A stretch of 64,000 nucleotides of DNA, from NCBI RefSeq assembly GCF_003515065.1, contig NZ_QXGH01000010.1:353164-417163 (forward strand). Direction: 5' to 3'. The notes under the pieces are model-generated. The model was given only the letters and a program-made list of their open reading frames with translations. It searched no databases and was not told the DNA's origin. Positions 54,372 to 62,871 of this stretch are shown one piece after another (within the stretch, counting starts at the first letter, position 1; the number at the start of each line of letters is the position of its first letter). Origin of the DNA: Nocardioides immobilis (GTDB lineage: Bacteria; Actinomycetota; Actinomycetes; Propionibacteriales; Nocardioidaceae). The position numbers and the translations under genes are program-made.

Positions 54372-54400
54372 ACATTGTTGAAGAGGCCTCGACATTGTTG
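54372..54400. promoter_or_regulatory. Direct repeats in the IclR/dehydrogenase divergent promoter
   Basis: ACATTGTTG occurs at 54372-54380 and 54392-54400, exactly 20 bp apart, about two helical turns, between the divergent starts at 54359 and 54449. Confidence 0.55.
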
Positions 54401-54448
54401 TAATCTGTCGTCGGCTACGCGACTGCAAGAACGAAGAATCGAGTGCTG

Positions 54449-56416
54449 ATGAGCTACGAACTGACGCCCAATGACACGTACCGACGTATGGCATATATCC
54501 GGGCGTTCGAGGAGCAGGTCCTCGAACTCGGACGCGAGGGCGAAGTCGTGGGCTCGGTCCATCTCGCCCTGGGCCAGGAAGCCATCCCGGTGGGCGCGAT
54601 GGCAGCTCTCGAGGCGCAGGACCGTGTCCTGGCAACGTATCGAGGCCATGGGTGGGCTCTGGCTTGTGGTTCTGATCCACGTGGGCTGATGGCTGAGATC
54701 GCCCAGCGCGAGGCCGGCGTGAACGGCGGTCGAGCGGGTTCGCCAATGCTGAGCGATCCTGACGTCGGGTTCCTCGGCGAGAACTCGATAATCGGCGCTC
54801 ACCTGCCGATCGGCACCGGAGTTGCGCTGGCGAGCCAGATCGCAGGGGAGACCCGAGTGGTGATCGTCTCGCTCGGAGATGGCGCGATGAATCAGGGCTC
54901 TACGACCGAGGCGATGATCTTCGCCGCGGCAAAGAACCTTCCCGTGATCTTCCTCTGCGAGAACAACGGCTGGTCGGAGATGACCCCGATCGGCACCACG
55001 ACGCGTGGCGAACACCTTGCGCGTCGCGGCCAAGGCCTATGCATCGAGAGCGTGATTGTCGATGGGGGGGACCCGGTCGCAGTCTGCGAGGCCGTCTCCG
55101 GAGCGGCTGAACAGTGCCGCCGTGGGGAGGGCCCGGTGCTCCTCGAGTGCAAGACGGTGCGCTTGTCTGGCCACTACAACAAGGACATTCAGCACTATCG
55201 GGGCCAAGACGACATCGACGCGGCCGCGGAGGAGGATCCGCTCCTGCGGATGCGAGAGATGGGTGCCATCTCGGCTGAGGAAGCGGCCACCATCGAGGCG
55301 GAGGTCAAGGCCGAGGTCGCGCACCTCGCCGAGGAGGTACGGGGCCTCTCCGCACCGTCCGCCGACACGGCGCTGAGTCACCTCTACGGCCCCGACCCAG
55401 CGGGTGGGCTGGCCGGCGCGGAAGGGGACGTCAACGTCAAGGAGATCCCGTACTTCCGCGCGGTCAATGAGGCTCTTCGATGGGCGATGACTAACTGTCC
55501 CGAGGTCATCGTTTACGGCGAGGACGTAGGAGTTGCCGGAGGCATCTTCGGAGTCACCCGCGGCCTGCAGAAGGAGTTCGGCTCTGAACGAGTCTTCGAC
55601 ACTCCGATCGCAGAAGCGGCCATCCTGGGCTCGGCTGTCGGGGCTGCCATGCACGGTCTCCGCCCCGTCGTTGAGATCATGTGGGCGGACTTCGTCTTCG
55701 TGGCGCTCGACCAGATCGTCAATCAGGCCGCCAACGTTCGGTACGTGAACAGGTCGAAGCTCTCCGCGCCACTCGTGGTCCGCATGCAGCAGGGGTTCAC
55801 GCCCGGATCCTGTGCTCAGCACTCGCAAAGCATCGAGGCGATTCTGAGCCATATCCCGGGCATCAAGGTGGGCATGCCCAGCACACCTCAGGATGCCTAC
55901 GCTATGACGCTAGCGGCCATCAATGACCCAGATCCCGTGGTCCAGATCGAGCATCGAGCCATGTACCAGAACACGGGGGAGGTTCGACTCGGCTCTCCGT
56001 CGGAGCTGGCTCGTGGGGCTCGCGTCCAGCGCGACGGCTCCGATGTAGCCATCATCAGTTGGGGATCGATGGTCGGAGCCAGCCTCGAGGCTGCCGAGAT
56101 CCTTGCCGGCGAAGGCATCGAGGCGCTGGTGCTGGACCTTCGTTGGCTCAGGCCGCTTGACGACGAAGCGATCGCGTCCGCTGTGCGGAGAGCGGGCGGT
56201 CATGTCCTAGTCGTGCACGAGGCCGTACTGACTGGCGGGTTCGGAGCCGAGATCGCCGCGCGCATCGCCGAGCGGCACTTCGAGACTCTAGCCGGCCCGG
56301 TTCACCGGCTAGCGACCCCCGACGTTCGCATGCCGTCGGCGCCAAACCTCCAGCAGGTGCTGATCCCCAACGCCTCTGACGTCGCCGACCTGGTGCGGAA
56401 GCTTCTTGGGCGATGA
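54449..56416 (+). CDS. Fused 2-oxoacid dehydrogenase E1 (alpha + beta subunits)
   Basis: 655 residues from ATG 54449 (GTG 54443 also possible). Residues 1 to about 320 are the E1-alpha TPP domain: YIRAFEEQVLELGREGEVVGSVHLALGQEA, YRGHGWALACG, and the TPP motif LGDGAMNQGSTTEAMIFAAAKNLPVIFLCENNGWSEM. From about 335 the E1-beta domain begins, with YFRAVNEALRWAMTNCPEVIVYGEDVGVAGGIFG, RVFDTPIAEAAILGSAVGAAMHGLRPVVEIMWADF and LDLRWLRPLDDEAI. Together they form the decarboxylating component of an acetoin- or branched-chain-type complex. Normal partners are a lipoyl E2 and an E3; only a reduced E2-like gene follows. ATGA overlap with the next gene. Confidence 0.92.
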   Translation: MSYELTPNDTYRRMAYIRAFEEQVLELGREGEVVGSVHLALGQEAIPVGAMAALEAQDRVLATYRGHGWALACGSDPRGLMAEIAQREAGVNGGRAGSPMLSDPDVGFLGENSIIGAHLPIGTGVALASQIAGETRVVIVSLGDGAMNQGSTTEAMIFAAAKNLPVIFLCENNGWSEMTPIGTTTRGEHLARRGQGLCIESVIVDGGDPVAVCEAVSGAAEQCRRGEGPVLLECKTVRLSGHYNKDIQHYRGQDDIDAAAEEDPLLRMREMGAISAEEAATIEAEVKAEVAHLAEEVRGLSAPSADTALSHLYGPDPAGGLAGAEGDVNVKEIPYFRAVNEALRWAMTNCPEVIVYGEDVGVAGGIFGVTRGLQKEFGSERVFDTPIAEAAILGSAVGAAMHGLRPVVEIMWADFVFVALDQIVNQAANVRYVNRSKLSAPLVVRMQQGFTPGSCAQHSQSIEAILSHIPGIKVGMPSTPQDAYAMTLAAINDPDPVVQIEHRAMYQNTGEVRLGSPSELARGARVQRDGSDVAIISWGSMVGASLEAAEILAGEGIEALVLDLRWLRPLDDEAIASAVRRAGGHVLVVHEAVLTGGFGAEIAARIAERHFETLAGPVHRLATPDVRMPSAPNLQQVLIPNASDVADLVRKLLGR

Positions 56417-56718
56417 GCTCCCACGAGTTCCTTGTCCACATCCGTATTGCCGGAGTGCCCCCGGAGAGCTTGGCGGCTCTTCGGGCGGCGGAGGCGTCGC
56501 AGGCACGAGCGCTCGCCGCGGCGGGCACCTTGAGAAGGCTGTGGCGCCTGCCCGAGGGATGGTCGAATGTCGGGCTGTGGTGCGCCCCCGACCTGGCTGC
56601 GCTTGAAGACGTCCTTCAGACCCTTCCGCTCAAGCCCTACATGACGGTCGAAATCTACCCACTCGACCCGCACCCTAACGACCCCCTGCCCGAGACTGAA
56701 GGGCGACAATTGTCGTGA
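56413..56718 (+). CDS. Muconolactone isomerase-like small protein
   Basis: 101 residues with the pattern of muconolactone delta-isomerase (CatC): FLVHIRIAGVPPESLAALRAAEASQARALAAAGTLRRLWRLP, GLWCAPDLAALEDVLQTLPLKPYMTVEIYPLDPHPND. In catechol ortho-cleavage CatC isomerises muconolactone. Here it is locked between a fused E1 and an E2-like gene by 4-nt overlaps, with no other ortho-cleavage gene in the window, so a different isomerase or accessory role is likely. Confidence 0.82.
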   Translation: MSSHEFLVHIRIAGVPPESLAALRAAEASQARALAAAGTLRRLWRLPEGWSNVGLWCAPDLAALEDVLQTLPLKPYMTVEIYPLDPHPNDPLPETEGRQLS

Positions 56719-57656
56719 CTGAGCAGATGCAACGCCCTTGGGTGCTTGAACCATTGCCGGAGCTGAAGCCCGTGAGGCGCGGGCCGGAACCTTCCGAGCT
56801 AGTTCCATTACTCGCGCGGCAGCGTCCGTTGCTCAAGCTGCCGCCACTTTCAGAACCTGCCCGAGTGCCCGGCCCCCTCGGGAGGCCGCGCGACTTAGAC
56901 AACGGTGCTCCGCAGTCATCCGGGGCCCGGGCCCAGCCCGTTCCAGTTGCTCAGATCCTCGGCGGAGAGCGGGGAGGAGGCGTTCCGGATGCCCTTCCAG
57001 ACCTTGATCGCGAACGGACTGCAACCCACCCGTTCGCACAGGAGTGGGAAGCGGACGCACACTGTGGATGTCACCACTCGGCCTTTGCCGCGGTGGAACT
57101 TGACCTGACCAGGCTGGTCACTGCCGAAGGCGACGAGTCCGGCCTCCGGGACGCGATAAGCCGCGTCGTGGTCGCTTCCGTTTCGGCACTGAAAGCCACC
57201 ACGCTGGCCTCCGCACGCACCAAGGCTGGCCCGGCAATCGACGTGCTCCTCGTCCATCCGGGCTCGGCCCCGCGGGTCCTTGAGGACGCGGATCGGATGT
57301 CTCTCAACAACGTGCGCATCGCGCTCGACGCCGTCGAAACGTTGCCGGAGGCGGCCGCGGGGGGCGTTCGCGCCGACGGCGATGTGCTGCGTGTATCGCT
57401 GACGTGCTCAGGCGCTGACAGGCTGCTGTATACGAATACGCACCCGGCATCCGACGTCACAGTTGCGCTCGATCTCGGTGTACCAATACGCCGGCCCGTC
57501 GTTCGCCGCGATGCCACAGGTGCTGAGGCGTTGGTGTTTCGCAGCATCGCTGTGCTGACGGCGCGCGTTGTTGCGCCATTCGATGCGTCGGAGCTCTCGC
57601 GACTATTGAACCGAATTCGGCGGTTGATCGAAGACCCAGCGTTCGCCGCGGTTTGA
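56715..57656 (+). CDS. Degenerate 2-oxoacid dehydrogenase E2-like protein without lipoyl domain
   Basis: 313 residues from GTG 56715 (GTGA overlap). The first about 95 residues are Pro/Arg-rich and carry a peripheral-subunit-binding-like trace at most; there is no lipoyl domain. The rest follows the E2 acyltransferase core loosely: RVLEDADRMSLNNVRIALDAV, DVLRVSLTCSGADRLLYTNTHPASDVTVALDLGVPIRRPVVRRD and a C-terminal LLNRIRRLIEDPAF. Where active E2s have DHRxxDG, this protein reads TARVVAPFD, so the catalytic His is gone. It may be a structural core for the E1 or a decaying gene. Confidence 0.55.
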   Translation: MTEQMQRPWVLEPLPELKPVRRGPEPSELVPLLARQRPLLKLPPLSEPARVPGPLGRPRDLDNGAPQSSGARAQPVPVAQILGGERGGGVPDALPDLDRERTATHPFAQEWEADAHCGCHHSAFAAVELDLTRLVTAEGDESGLRDAISRVVVASVSALKATTLASARTKAGPAIDVLLVHPGSAPRVLEDADRMSLNNVRIALDAVETLPEAAAGGVRADGDVLRVSLTCSGADRLLYTNTHPASDVTVALDLGVPIRRPVVRRDATGAEALVFRSIAVLTARVVAPFDASELSRLLNRIRRLIEDPAFAAV

Positions 57657-58076
57657 ACGTGGATCGACCGGTGACGAGCCGAGAGCCAACAAGCGGAAGC
57701 AGTGGTAGCGGCGGCCTTCAGGTACGAGGCACTCGCCTGCAGTCGCTGCTCGCCAGGCGGTCTGCCTGGCGAACGGAGCGCAGTGCTGCCGCGCTCCCTG
57801 CGTGGCGTGTCACGGGGTCGCATCGACCCCTAGCGATCATGCGCGGCTGACATATACCGATGCAGCGTACGTGCGACCGCGGGCCGCCCCCACACCCTGA
57901 CGCCCGACCACTTTGAGAGCGAGACAAGTCGACACTCAACTACCCGGCCGGGCTGCTTTCCGGGTTCGTGATCGGATATCAACAGCGCTACGACACCATC
58001 AACAGAATCCCGTCGGCGGCTGCGCCCTCGAGTTGGGCCAGGCTGACGCTCGGCGGATCCCGGAAGGAGTATGCAA
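57657..58076. other. Intergenic region with a hairpin
   Basis: About 420 bp. The hairpin at 57750-57772 may end the E1 operon. The rest shows no supported gene. Confidence 0.45.
57750..57772 (+). terminator. Probable hairpin terminator of the E1/E2-like operon
   Basis: TCGCCAGGC (57750-57758) pairs perfectly with GCCTGGCGA (57764-57772) around a 5-base loop, about 95 bp after the operon end. Confidence 0.55.
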
Positions 58077-58511
58077 GTGCCCCATGACTGCGAAGAACGA
58101 CAGGCGATTGTCGACGTCTTGATCCGCTACGCGACGTGCCTCGACTCGAGAGACCTGGCCGGTCTAAGCGCCGTGTTTGAGAAGGCTGCCGTTGCCGACT
58201 ACGACGGCTACGTTGTCGAAGGACTCGATGCCATAGTGCGAGGGGTCTCATCGACACTCGACCATTGCGGCCCAACTCAGCACCTCCTCTCCAACTTCGT
58301 GGTTCACCTCTCGCGGGACGCGGCCGAGACGGTGTGTGCCGCCCGGATCGTCCATACGGGGAGGGATGAACGTGCAGCGCTACAGCCGTTTGAGGTCCTC
58401 GGCGAGTATCGCGATGTCCTTCGGCGGACAGCAGACGGGTGGAGGATCGCACGCAGAGGCTTCACAGAACGTATGCGGTTTGGAGATGCCGGCGTGGTGG
58501 CGCCCTGGTGA
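58077..58511 (+). CDS. SnoaL-like / NTF2-fold protein
   Basis: 144 residues from GTG 58077, which has proper spacing from AAGGAG; ATG 58071 lies only one base after that sequence. Cone-shaped NTF2-like fold: RQAIVDVLIRYATCLDSRDLAGLSAVF at the start, YDGYVVEGLDAIVRGVSSTLDHCGPTQHLLSNFVVHLSRD, and C-terminal EYRDVLRRTADGWRIARRGFTERM. Such proteins include small isomerases and dehydratases with a pocket His/Asp. It is monocistronic as far as can be seen. Confidence 0.82.
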   Translation: MPHDCEERQAIVDVLIRYATCLDSRDLAGLSAVFEKAAVADYDGYVVEGLDAIVRGVSSTLDHCGPTQHLLSNFVVHLSRDAAETVCAARIVHTGRDERAALQPFEVLGEYRDVLRRTADGWRIARRGFTERMRFGDAGVVAPW

Positions 58512-59031
58512 AGTTTGGCGCTCCCCAGCCACGCCCGAAGACTGACTGACGGGAAAGGAGTCATTCTTCGACCGCCGTTGATAGGGAGTTCGCGCCAGGT
58601 CGACCGCACCGGATTGTCGACGTCGCTTGAAAACGAGGCGATAGCGACGGATCGGCCCCATTTCGAGCGTTGCCGACACGAATGGTTCCCGGGCGATCAG
58701 CGTCAACCGCGAGGAGCCCACGCGGTGGCCCCAACATGATGACGTCCGGTTCGCTTGGCCGGGCGGCGCTCTCGACTGTCGACACGGCAGAATCCAGGCG
58801 GCATCGTTCGGAGTCGAAGTTTCGCATGTCGCGTTCGGCGTGATCGCGTTCGCGCTGGATGCGGGGTTTGCGGTAACACCTTCGTTACGGAACTGGATGC
58901 CGGGGTCTCGATCGGTCAAACCATCTGATTATCACTGCATCCGTGAGCGATCGGACGTGCTTGGGAGTGGCGTCCGTTGCGCAACGCCACACCCCTTGAC
59001 GTAGCGGCGGCCAGCACTGCACACTAGATCT
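58512..59031. other. Region with an IS21-type end remnant and a promoter box
   Basis: About 520 bp. It holds an inverted IS21-type end remnant (58616-58676) and the TTGACG box at 58996-59001 of the SDR promoter. No supported gene. Confidence 0.45.
58616..58676 (-). repeat. IS21-type terminal remnant (inverted copy)
   Basis: The minus strand reads GTCGGCAACGCTCGAAATGG, GGCCGATCCG and then TTTTCAAGCGACG, a decayed version of 63585-63657 in opposite orientation. The repeated AAGCG/GAAAA pattern resembles ends of IS21-family elements. Confidence 0.5.
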
Positions 59032-59052
59032 GGATACAGATCCTGGATACAG
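59032..59052. promoter_or_regulatory. GGATACAG direct repeats before the 59-kb SDR
   Basis: GGATACAG at 59032-59039 and 59045-59052, 13 bp apart, starting 36 bp after the start of TTGACG (58996). The same 13-bp spacing occurs at 61928-61948. Confidence 0.72.
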
Positions 59053-59143
59053 GTGTCTCGGGTCCGCCGCCCTGGCCCTCGAGACTGATGTGGGTGGCTT
59101 CGGCCGGCCCGCGCAAGAAGCCCGCGAGATGGGAGGAAGATTG

Positions 59144-59932
59144 ATGGATGAACCGCTGGCGTTTGACGCGGTTGAGCGCTTCGATGTGTCGGGTCGCGTC
59201 GCCGTCATCACGGGCGGTGCGCATGGCCTCGGTCTCGCGATGGCCACTGCTTTTGTCGGGGCCGGAGCCAAGGTGGCGTTACTGGATATCGACGCCGACG
59301 GGCTTGAGCTAGCGCAGAAGACATTGAGCGCGCGGGGCACGGCCGTCGTGCGCGCGGTGGATGTTCGCGACGTGAAGAGCACCCAGGCAGCAGTCCGTGA
59401 GGTCGCATCGGAGCTGGGTGGAATCGACATCCTGATCAATGACGCGGCCATCTTTCCGAGCGGCCCCCTCGCCGAAACCGATTTCGAAGAGCTACGCAAC
59501 GTCCTCGACGTCAACGTGGTCGGGTACGTCACGACACTAAACGCGGCGCTTCCGTATCTACGCGAGAGCGGGCGAGGCCGCATCATCAACTTCGGATCCG
59601 TGACCTTCTTCCTTGGATATCCCGATGGACTCGGGGCATACATCGCGACCAAGGGGGCGATCGTGGGGCTTACCCGCGCACTTGCCCGCGAAGTCGGGCC
59701 GGCTGGCGTGACCGCAAACGTGCTGGCACCTGGCGCATTCCCAACTCGTGCCGAGCAGGGACTCTATGAGGATCAAGAAGCCTTCGACGCGGAGGTGATC
59801 GAACGCCAATCTGTAAAGCGCCGAGGATCTGTCGAGGACATCGCGGCGGCGGCCATCTTTCTCGCCAGCGATGCGGCCTCCTTCGTTACCGGCCAGACCC
59901 TCCTAGTCGACGGCGGCTGGACCTTCAATTAG
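59144..59932 (+). CDS. SDR-family oxidoreductase
   Basis: 262 residues from ATG 59144, after GGGAGGAAGATTG. Classical SDR: VAVITGGAHGLGLAMATAFVGAGAKVALLDID, NDAAIF, IINFGSVTF with the catalytic Ser, and YIATK with the catalytic Tyr and Lys, then VLAPGAFPT and GQTLLVDGGWTFN. The Asp after the second strand predicts NAD+ preference. It lies behind the GGATACAG sites and 232 bp ahead of the GntR gene. With the lactonase at 62011 it suits oxidation of an aldose or hydroxy acid. Confidence 0.93.
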   Translation: MDEPLAFDAVERFDVSGRVAVITGGAHGLGLAMATAFVGAGAKVALLDIDADGLELAQKTLSARGTAVVRAVDVRDVKSTQAAVREVASELGGIDILINDAAIFPSGPLAETDFEELRNVLDVNVVGYVTTLNAALPYLRESGRGRIINFGSVTFFLGYPDGLGAYIATKGAIVGLTRALAREVGPAGVTANVLAPGAFPTRAEQGLYEDQEAFDAEVIERQSVKRRGSVEDIAAAAIFLASDAASFVTGQTLLVDGGWTFN

Positions 59933-60164
59933 CGGCGCCTGCGGTGGATCGCCACGTGCGCCGGCCACCAGGTTGCAAAGGAGGACGGCCGCAACCGTCA
60001 CCGGGAGCGGACTCGAGGATCCGGTTGGCTGTCGGCACGGCCGGCGAACCGAGAGACAATGCGCGGGTGCTGCGCACTTCCGGACTAAAGTTCCGGCGTT
60101 GGGCCGCCCTAGGGTCGGCGAGCCGACTCCTAACGGCGTCCGAACCTTACTGTAAGGAGTTGCC

Positions 60165-60914
60165 ATGTCGGTCGCGGTCCGGTTGCTGCGGCAAGTTGTT
60201 CCAAGCGATCCCGCGCCGCGAGATCGTCGAGCTCTTCGTGATTGGGTTCTTCGCCGTCTGTACGAAGCCATCTTCTCTGGCGAGTTTCCGCCCGGTATCA
60301 CCTTGTCTGAGAACGACCTCGCCGAGCGTCTAGACGTTAGCCGGCAGCCAATTCGCGATGCTTTGCGGCAACTGGAGACGGACGGCCTCATCGAGGAGGC
60401 TGCGGGGAACGGGGCCCGCAAGGTGGTCGTGTTCGAGCTCCACCACGTGATCGAGATCTACACGATCCGCGCGGCCCTCGAGGCCGTCAGTTTCCGTGGC
60501 GCCGCGGCCAACATCACCGATGACCAGCTCGCCGAACTGGAACAGGTGCAAGCCGAGCTGGAGGAGCGTCTCGACCGCGGGGATCCCGCACCCGGAGAGT
60601 GGGACGCTACTCCCGACTTTCGCTTCCACGAGATAGTGGCAGAGGCGGCGGCGATGCCCCAGCTTCATGCGTTCCTGGTCAACATCTGGCTGAAGACATG
60701 GGCGTTGCTCAATCAAGTGCAGATTGCCGGCACCTATCCTAACGTCGACGACCTCGCTGATTCGTATCGAGATCGGCGAAGGCTCCTTGAGGCTTTGCGA
60801 TCGCGGGACGGCGACCGGGCTTCCGCGGCGGTGATAGAACACGTGAACCATCGCCGGGATCAACTGGTATCGGCGATCGAGTCGCGTCGAGGAAGGTTCC
60901 GCTTCCCGACGTGA
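60165..60914 (+). CDS. GntR-family regulator, FCD (FadR) subfamily
   Basis: 249 residues, ATG after TAAGGAGTTGCC. The winged helix reads VLRRLYEAIFSGEFPPGITLSENDLAERLDVSRQPIRDALRQLETDGLIEEA, followed by the all-helical FCD domain with metal-ligand-like residues in TPDFRFHEIVAEAAAMPQ and VIEHVNHRRDQL. FCD regulators typically control sugar-acid or aromatic catabolism and bind TNGTNNNACNA-like sites; TGTAT/ATACA half sites in the GGATACAG family are compatible. It is the best local candidate for that regulon. Confidence 0.93.
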   Translation: MSVAVRLLRQVVPSDPAPRDRRALRDWVLRRLYEAIFSGEFPPGITLSENDLAERLDVSRQPIRDALRQLETDGLIEEAAGNGARKVVVFELHHVIEIYTIRAALEAVSFRGAAANITDDQLAELEQVQAELEERLDRGDPAPGEWDATPDFRFHEIVAEAAAMPQLHAFLVNIWLKTWALLNQVQIAGTYPNVDDLADSYRDRRRLLEALRSRDGDRASAAVIEHVNHRRDQLVSAIESRRGRFRFPT

Positions 60915-61064
60915 TGGCCCCGCTTCGCCAGCCCCGTGCGAGACGACCCCGCGAGGCGACTGACTTATCGCTGGAAAGGGTCGACGGCTCCCATTTCTGA
61001 AGTCACTCATGACTGAGCGCAGCCGCGGACCGCTTGCGCAAACTACATGGAGGCAGTTCCTGCA

Positions 61065-61565
61065 ATGTTGACCTTCGGCGTTCTCCATCACGGCTTGACC
61101 GTCTCGGACCTTGACCGATCGATCCGCTGGTACTGCGAGGTTTTCGACCTGGTCGAGGTGCATCGCCAAACGGGAGACAACGAGTACACGCGCACGCTGG
61201 TAGGCGTGCCGGGGGCGGCTATCAAGGTCGCCCAGCTTGCGCTGACCGGTCAGCACGAGCTGTGGCCATCGAGTCACTTCATCGAACTGATCGAGTACGT
61301 CTGCGCGGGAGGCGACGCCCTTCGAGCAGTGCCGAACCAACCTGGGTCGAGCCACCTTGCGTTTGTGGTGAGCGACATCGAGACCGTCTGCGCACGGGTC
61401 ATCGCGCGGGGTGGGGTGCTCCGCAACGACCCCGTCACGGTGACTGCGGGCATCAACAAGGGCAGTCGGGCGTGCTACCTCCACGATCCCGACGGGCACA
61501 TTCTCGAACTGATGCAATATGGGCGCGAGCGGGAGGCCCAACTTCGCGGGTTGATGACCGGTTAG
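61065..61565 (+). CDS. VOC (glyoxalase/bleomycin resistance/dioxygenase) superfamily protein
   Basis: 166 residues from ATG 61065, 11 bases after GGAGG; ATG 61047 is in frame. Two beta-alpha-beta-beta-beta modules: LHHGLTVSDLDRSIRWYCEVFDLVEVHR and SHLAFVVSDIETVCARVIARGG, with C-terminal CYLHDPDGHILELMQYG. Metal ligands are the His of LHHG, the Glu of FIELIEY, His of SHLAF and Glu of ILELMQ. It could be a lactoylglutathione-lyase-like, epimerase-like or dioxygenase-like enzyme. It lies between the GntR and SMP-30 genes. Confidence 0.88.
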   Translation: MLTFGVLHHGLTVSDLDRSIRWYCEVFDLVEVHRQTGDNEYTRTLVGVPGAAIKVAQLALTGQHELWPSSHFIELIEYVCAGGDALRAVPNQPGSSHLAFVVSDIETVCARVIARGGVLRNDPVTVTAGINKGSRACYLHDPDGHILELMQYGREREAQLRGLMTG

Positions 61566-61927
61566 GGCACCGACCGATGCGCCGACCTGAAACCTTCCAC
61601 CCATCTCGGGGTCCTCTGGCTCGACGGTAGGTGAGTACCCCCTTGTTCTCTCGTGCCAGCATCGCGTCTTCGCGGGAGTGCCAAATGCTGTCCGGGGTTG
61701 CCGCACATCCGGAGTCCTGCTGGCAGGCGGGAGCTCGCGTCCGCCCGGGCCTGACAGGTGGCCTAACACCCGGTCGCGCCTGCAAGGTGTCGCGATGGCC
61801 ATCGATGGTCCAGGAGGGGGCCGCCCGCTTTGGTGCAGTTCCGGGCGGTCTCATCTACGGCGAGCGGGGCCGCGGGACGCCGCCTCCTGCAGGCTTGACG
61901 AGACGCTCGCCACACGTGTCTAATCCG

Positions 61928-61948
61928 GGATACAGAGTTGGGATACAG
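61928..61948. promoter_or_regulatory. GGATACAG direct repeats before the SMP-30 gene
   Basis: GGATACAG at 61928-61935 and 61941-61948, 13 bp apart, 33 bp after the start of TTGACG (61895), the same layout as at 59032. Confidence 0.72.
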
Positions 61949-62010
61949 GCGGCGGATCCCGAAGCGTGCACCGCGCGGCAGGAGGATCGCCGGAAAGTGA
62001 GGAATCGGAA

Positions 62011-62871
62011 ATGTTGGACAGCCCCAAGACGCAGGTCCCGATGAGCGTGCTGTGCGATGGAGCAACTACGGAGCCGCGCCTCTCGCACCCAGAGGGTGTC
62101 GCTGTCGATGGCGAGGGCAACATCTGGTGCGGCGGAGACCGAGGCGAGATCTTCCGCATTGCCCCCGACGGGAGTAGTCGCGAAGTCGTCGCGAACACCG
62201 ACGGCTTCTGTCTCGGCATGGCGTTCGACCGCCACGGCGACCTGTTCGTCTGTGACATGAAGCATGCAGCGGTGTTTCGCCTCGAAGTCCCCACGGGGAA
62301 GCTGGAGCTCTTCTCCGAAGGAGTGGAGGGCCACCGGTTCCGCGTCCCTAACTACCCGGCGTTCGACCGCAGGGGCCGCCTCTTCGTTTCCGACAGTTGG
62401 GATTTCGACGCGTCCGGCCCCGGGATCGTGGCCATCAACCCGGATGGGTCGGGCGAGTTATGGCATGCGGGACCCTTCCGATTCGCCAACGGGCTCGCCT
62501 TCAACGCAGACGGAAGCCAGTTGTATGTCGTTGAGACGTTCCGAAGCGTCGTGGCTGCGATCGACGTGCGGCCCGACGGTTCCGCCGGCGAAAAGCGTGA
62601 TCTCGCGGTCCTTCCGGGTAGCTACCCCGATGGTCTTGCGGTCGGCGAGGACGGCTCGGTCTTCGTCGGTTGCTATGAGCCGAGCAGAGTGCTGCGCGTC
62701 AGCCCGGGGGGCGACGTCACGATGGTCGGGGAGGATGTCACCGCTCACATGCTTGCGCACCCGACCAACATCGCCTTCCAGGGCGACAGTCTGATTGCAT
62801 GCAACCTCGGACGTTGGCATCTGACCAAGATCGACGTTGGCCTACGGGGCGTGACGCTTCCGCCATTGTGA
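62011..62871 (+). CDS. SMP-30/gluconolactonase-family protein
   Basis: 286 residues from ATG 62011, after GTGAGGAATCGGAA; GTG 61966 in frame has no ribosome-binding site. Six-bladed propeller of the SMP-30/LRE family: SHPEGVAVDGEGNIWCGGDRGEIFRIAPDG, RVPNYPAFDRRGRLFVSDSW with the metal-binding Asn/Asp, FRFANGLAFNADGSQLYVVET and YPDGLAVGEDGSVFVGCY. It hydrolyses sugar-acid lactones with a divalent metal. The shared operator puts it with the SDR, which could form such a lactone. Confidence 0.92.
   Translation: MLDSPKTQVPMSVLCDGATTEPRLSHPEGVAVDGEGNIWCGGDRGEIFRIAPDGSSREVVANTDGFCLGMAFDRHGDLFVCDMKHAAVFRLEVPTGKLELFSEGVEGHRFRVPNYPAFDRRGRLFVSDSWDFDASGPGIVAINPDGSGELWHAGPFRFANGLAFNADGSQLYVVETFRSVVAAIDVRPDGSAGEKRDLAVLPGSYPDGLAVGEDGSVFVGCYEPSRVLRVSPGGDVTMVGEDVTAHMLAHPTNIAFQGDSLIACNLGRWHLTKIDVGLRGVTLPPL

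Noticed and set aside
60330..61802. 490-residue minus-strand frame across GntR and VOC genes
   Set aside because: Composition of a shadow frame; both plus-strand genes have recognisable domains and ribosome-binding sites.
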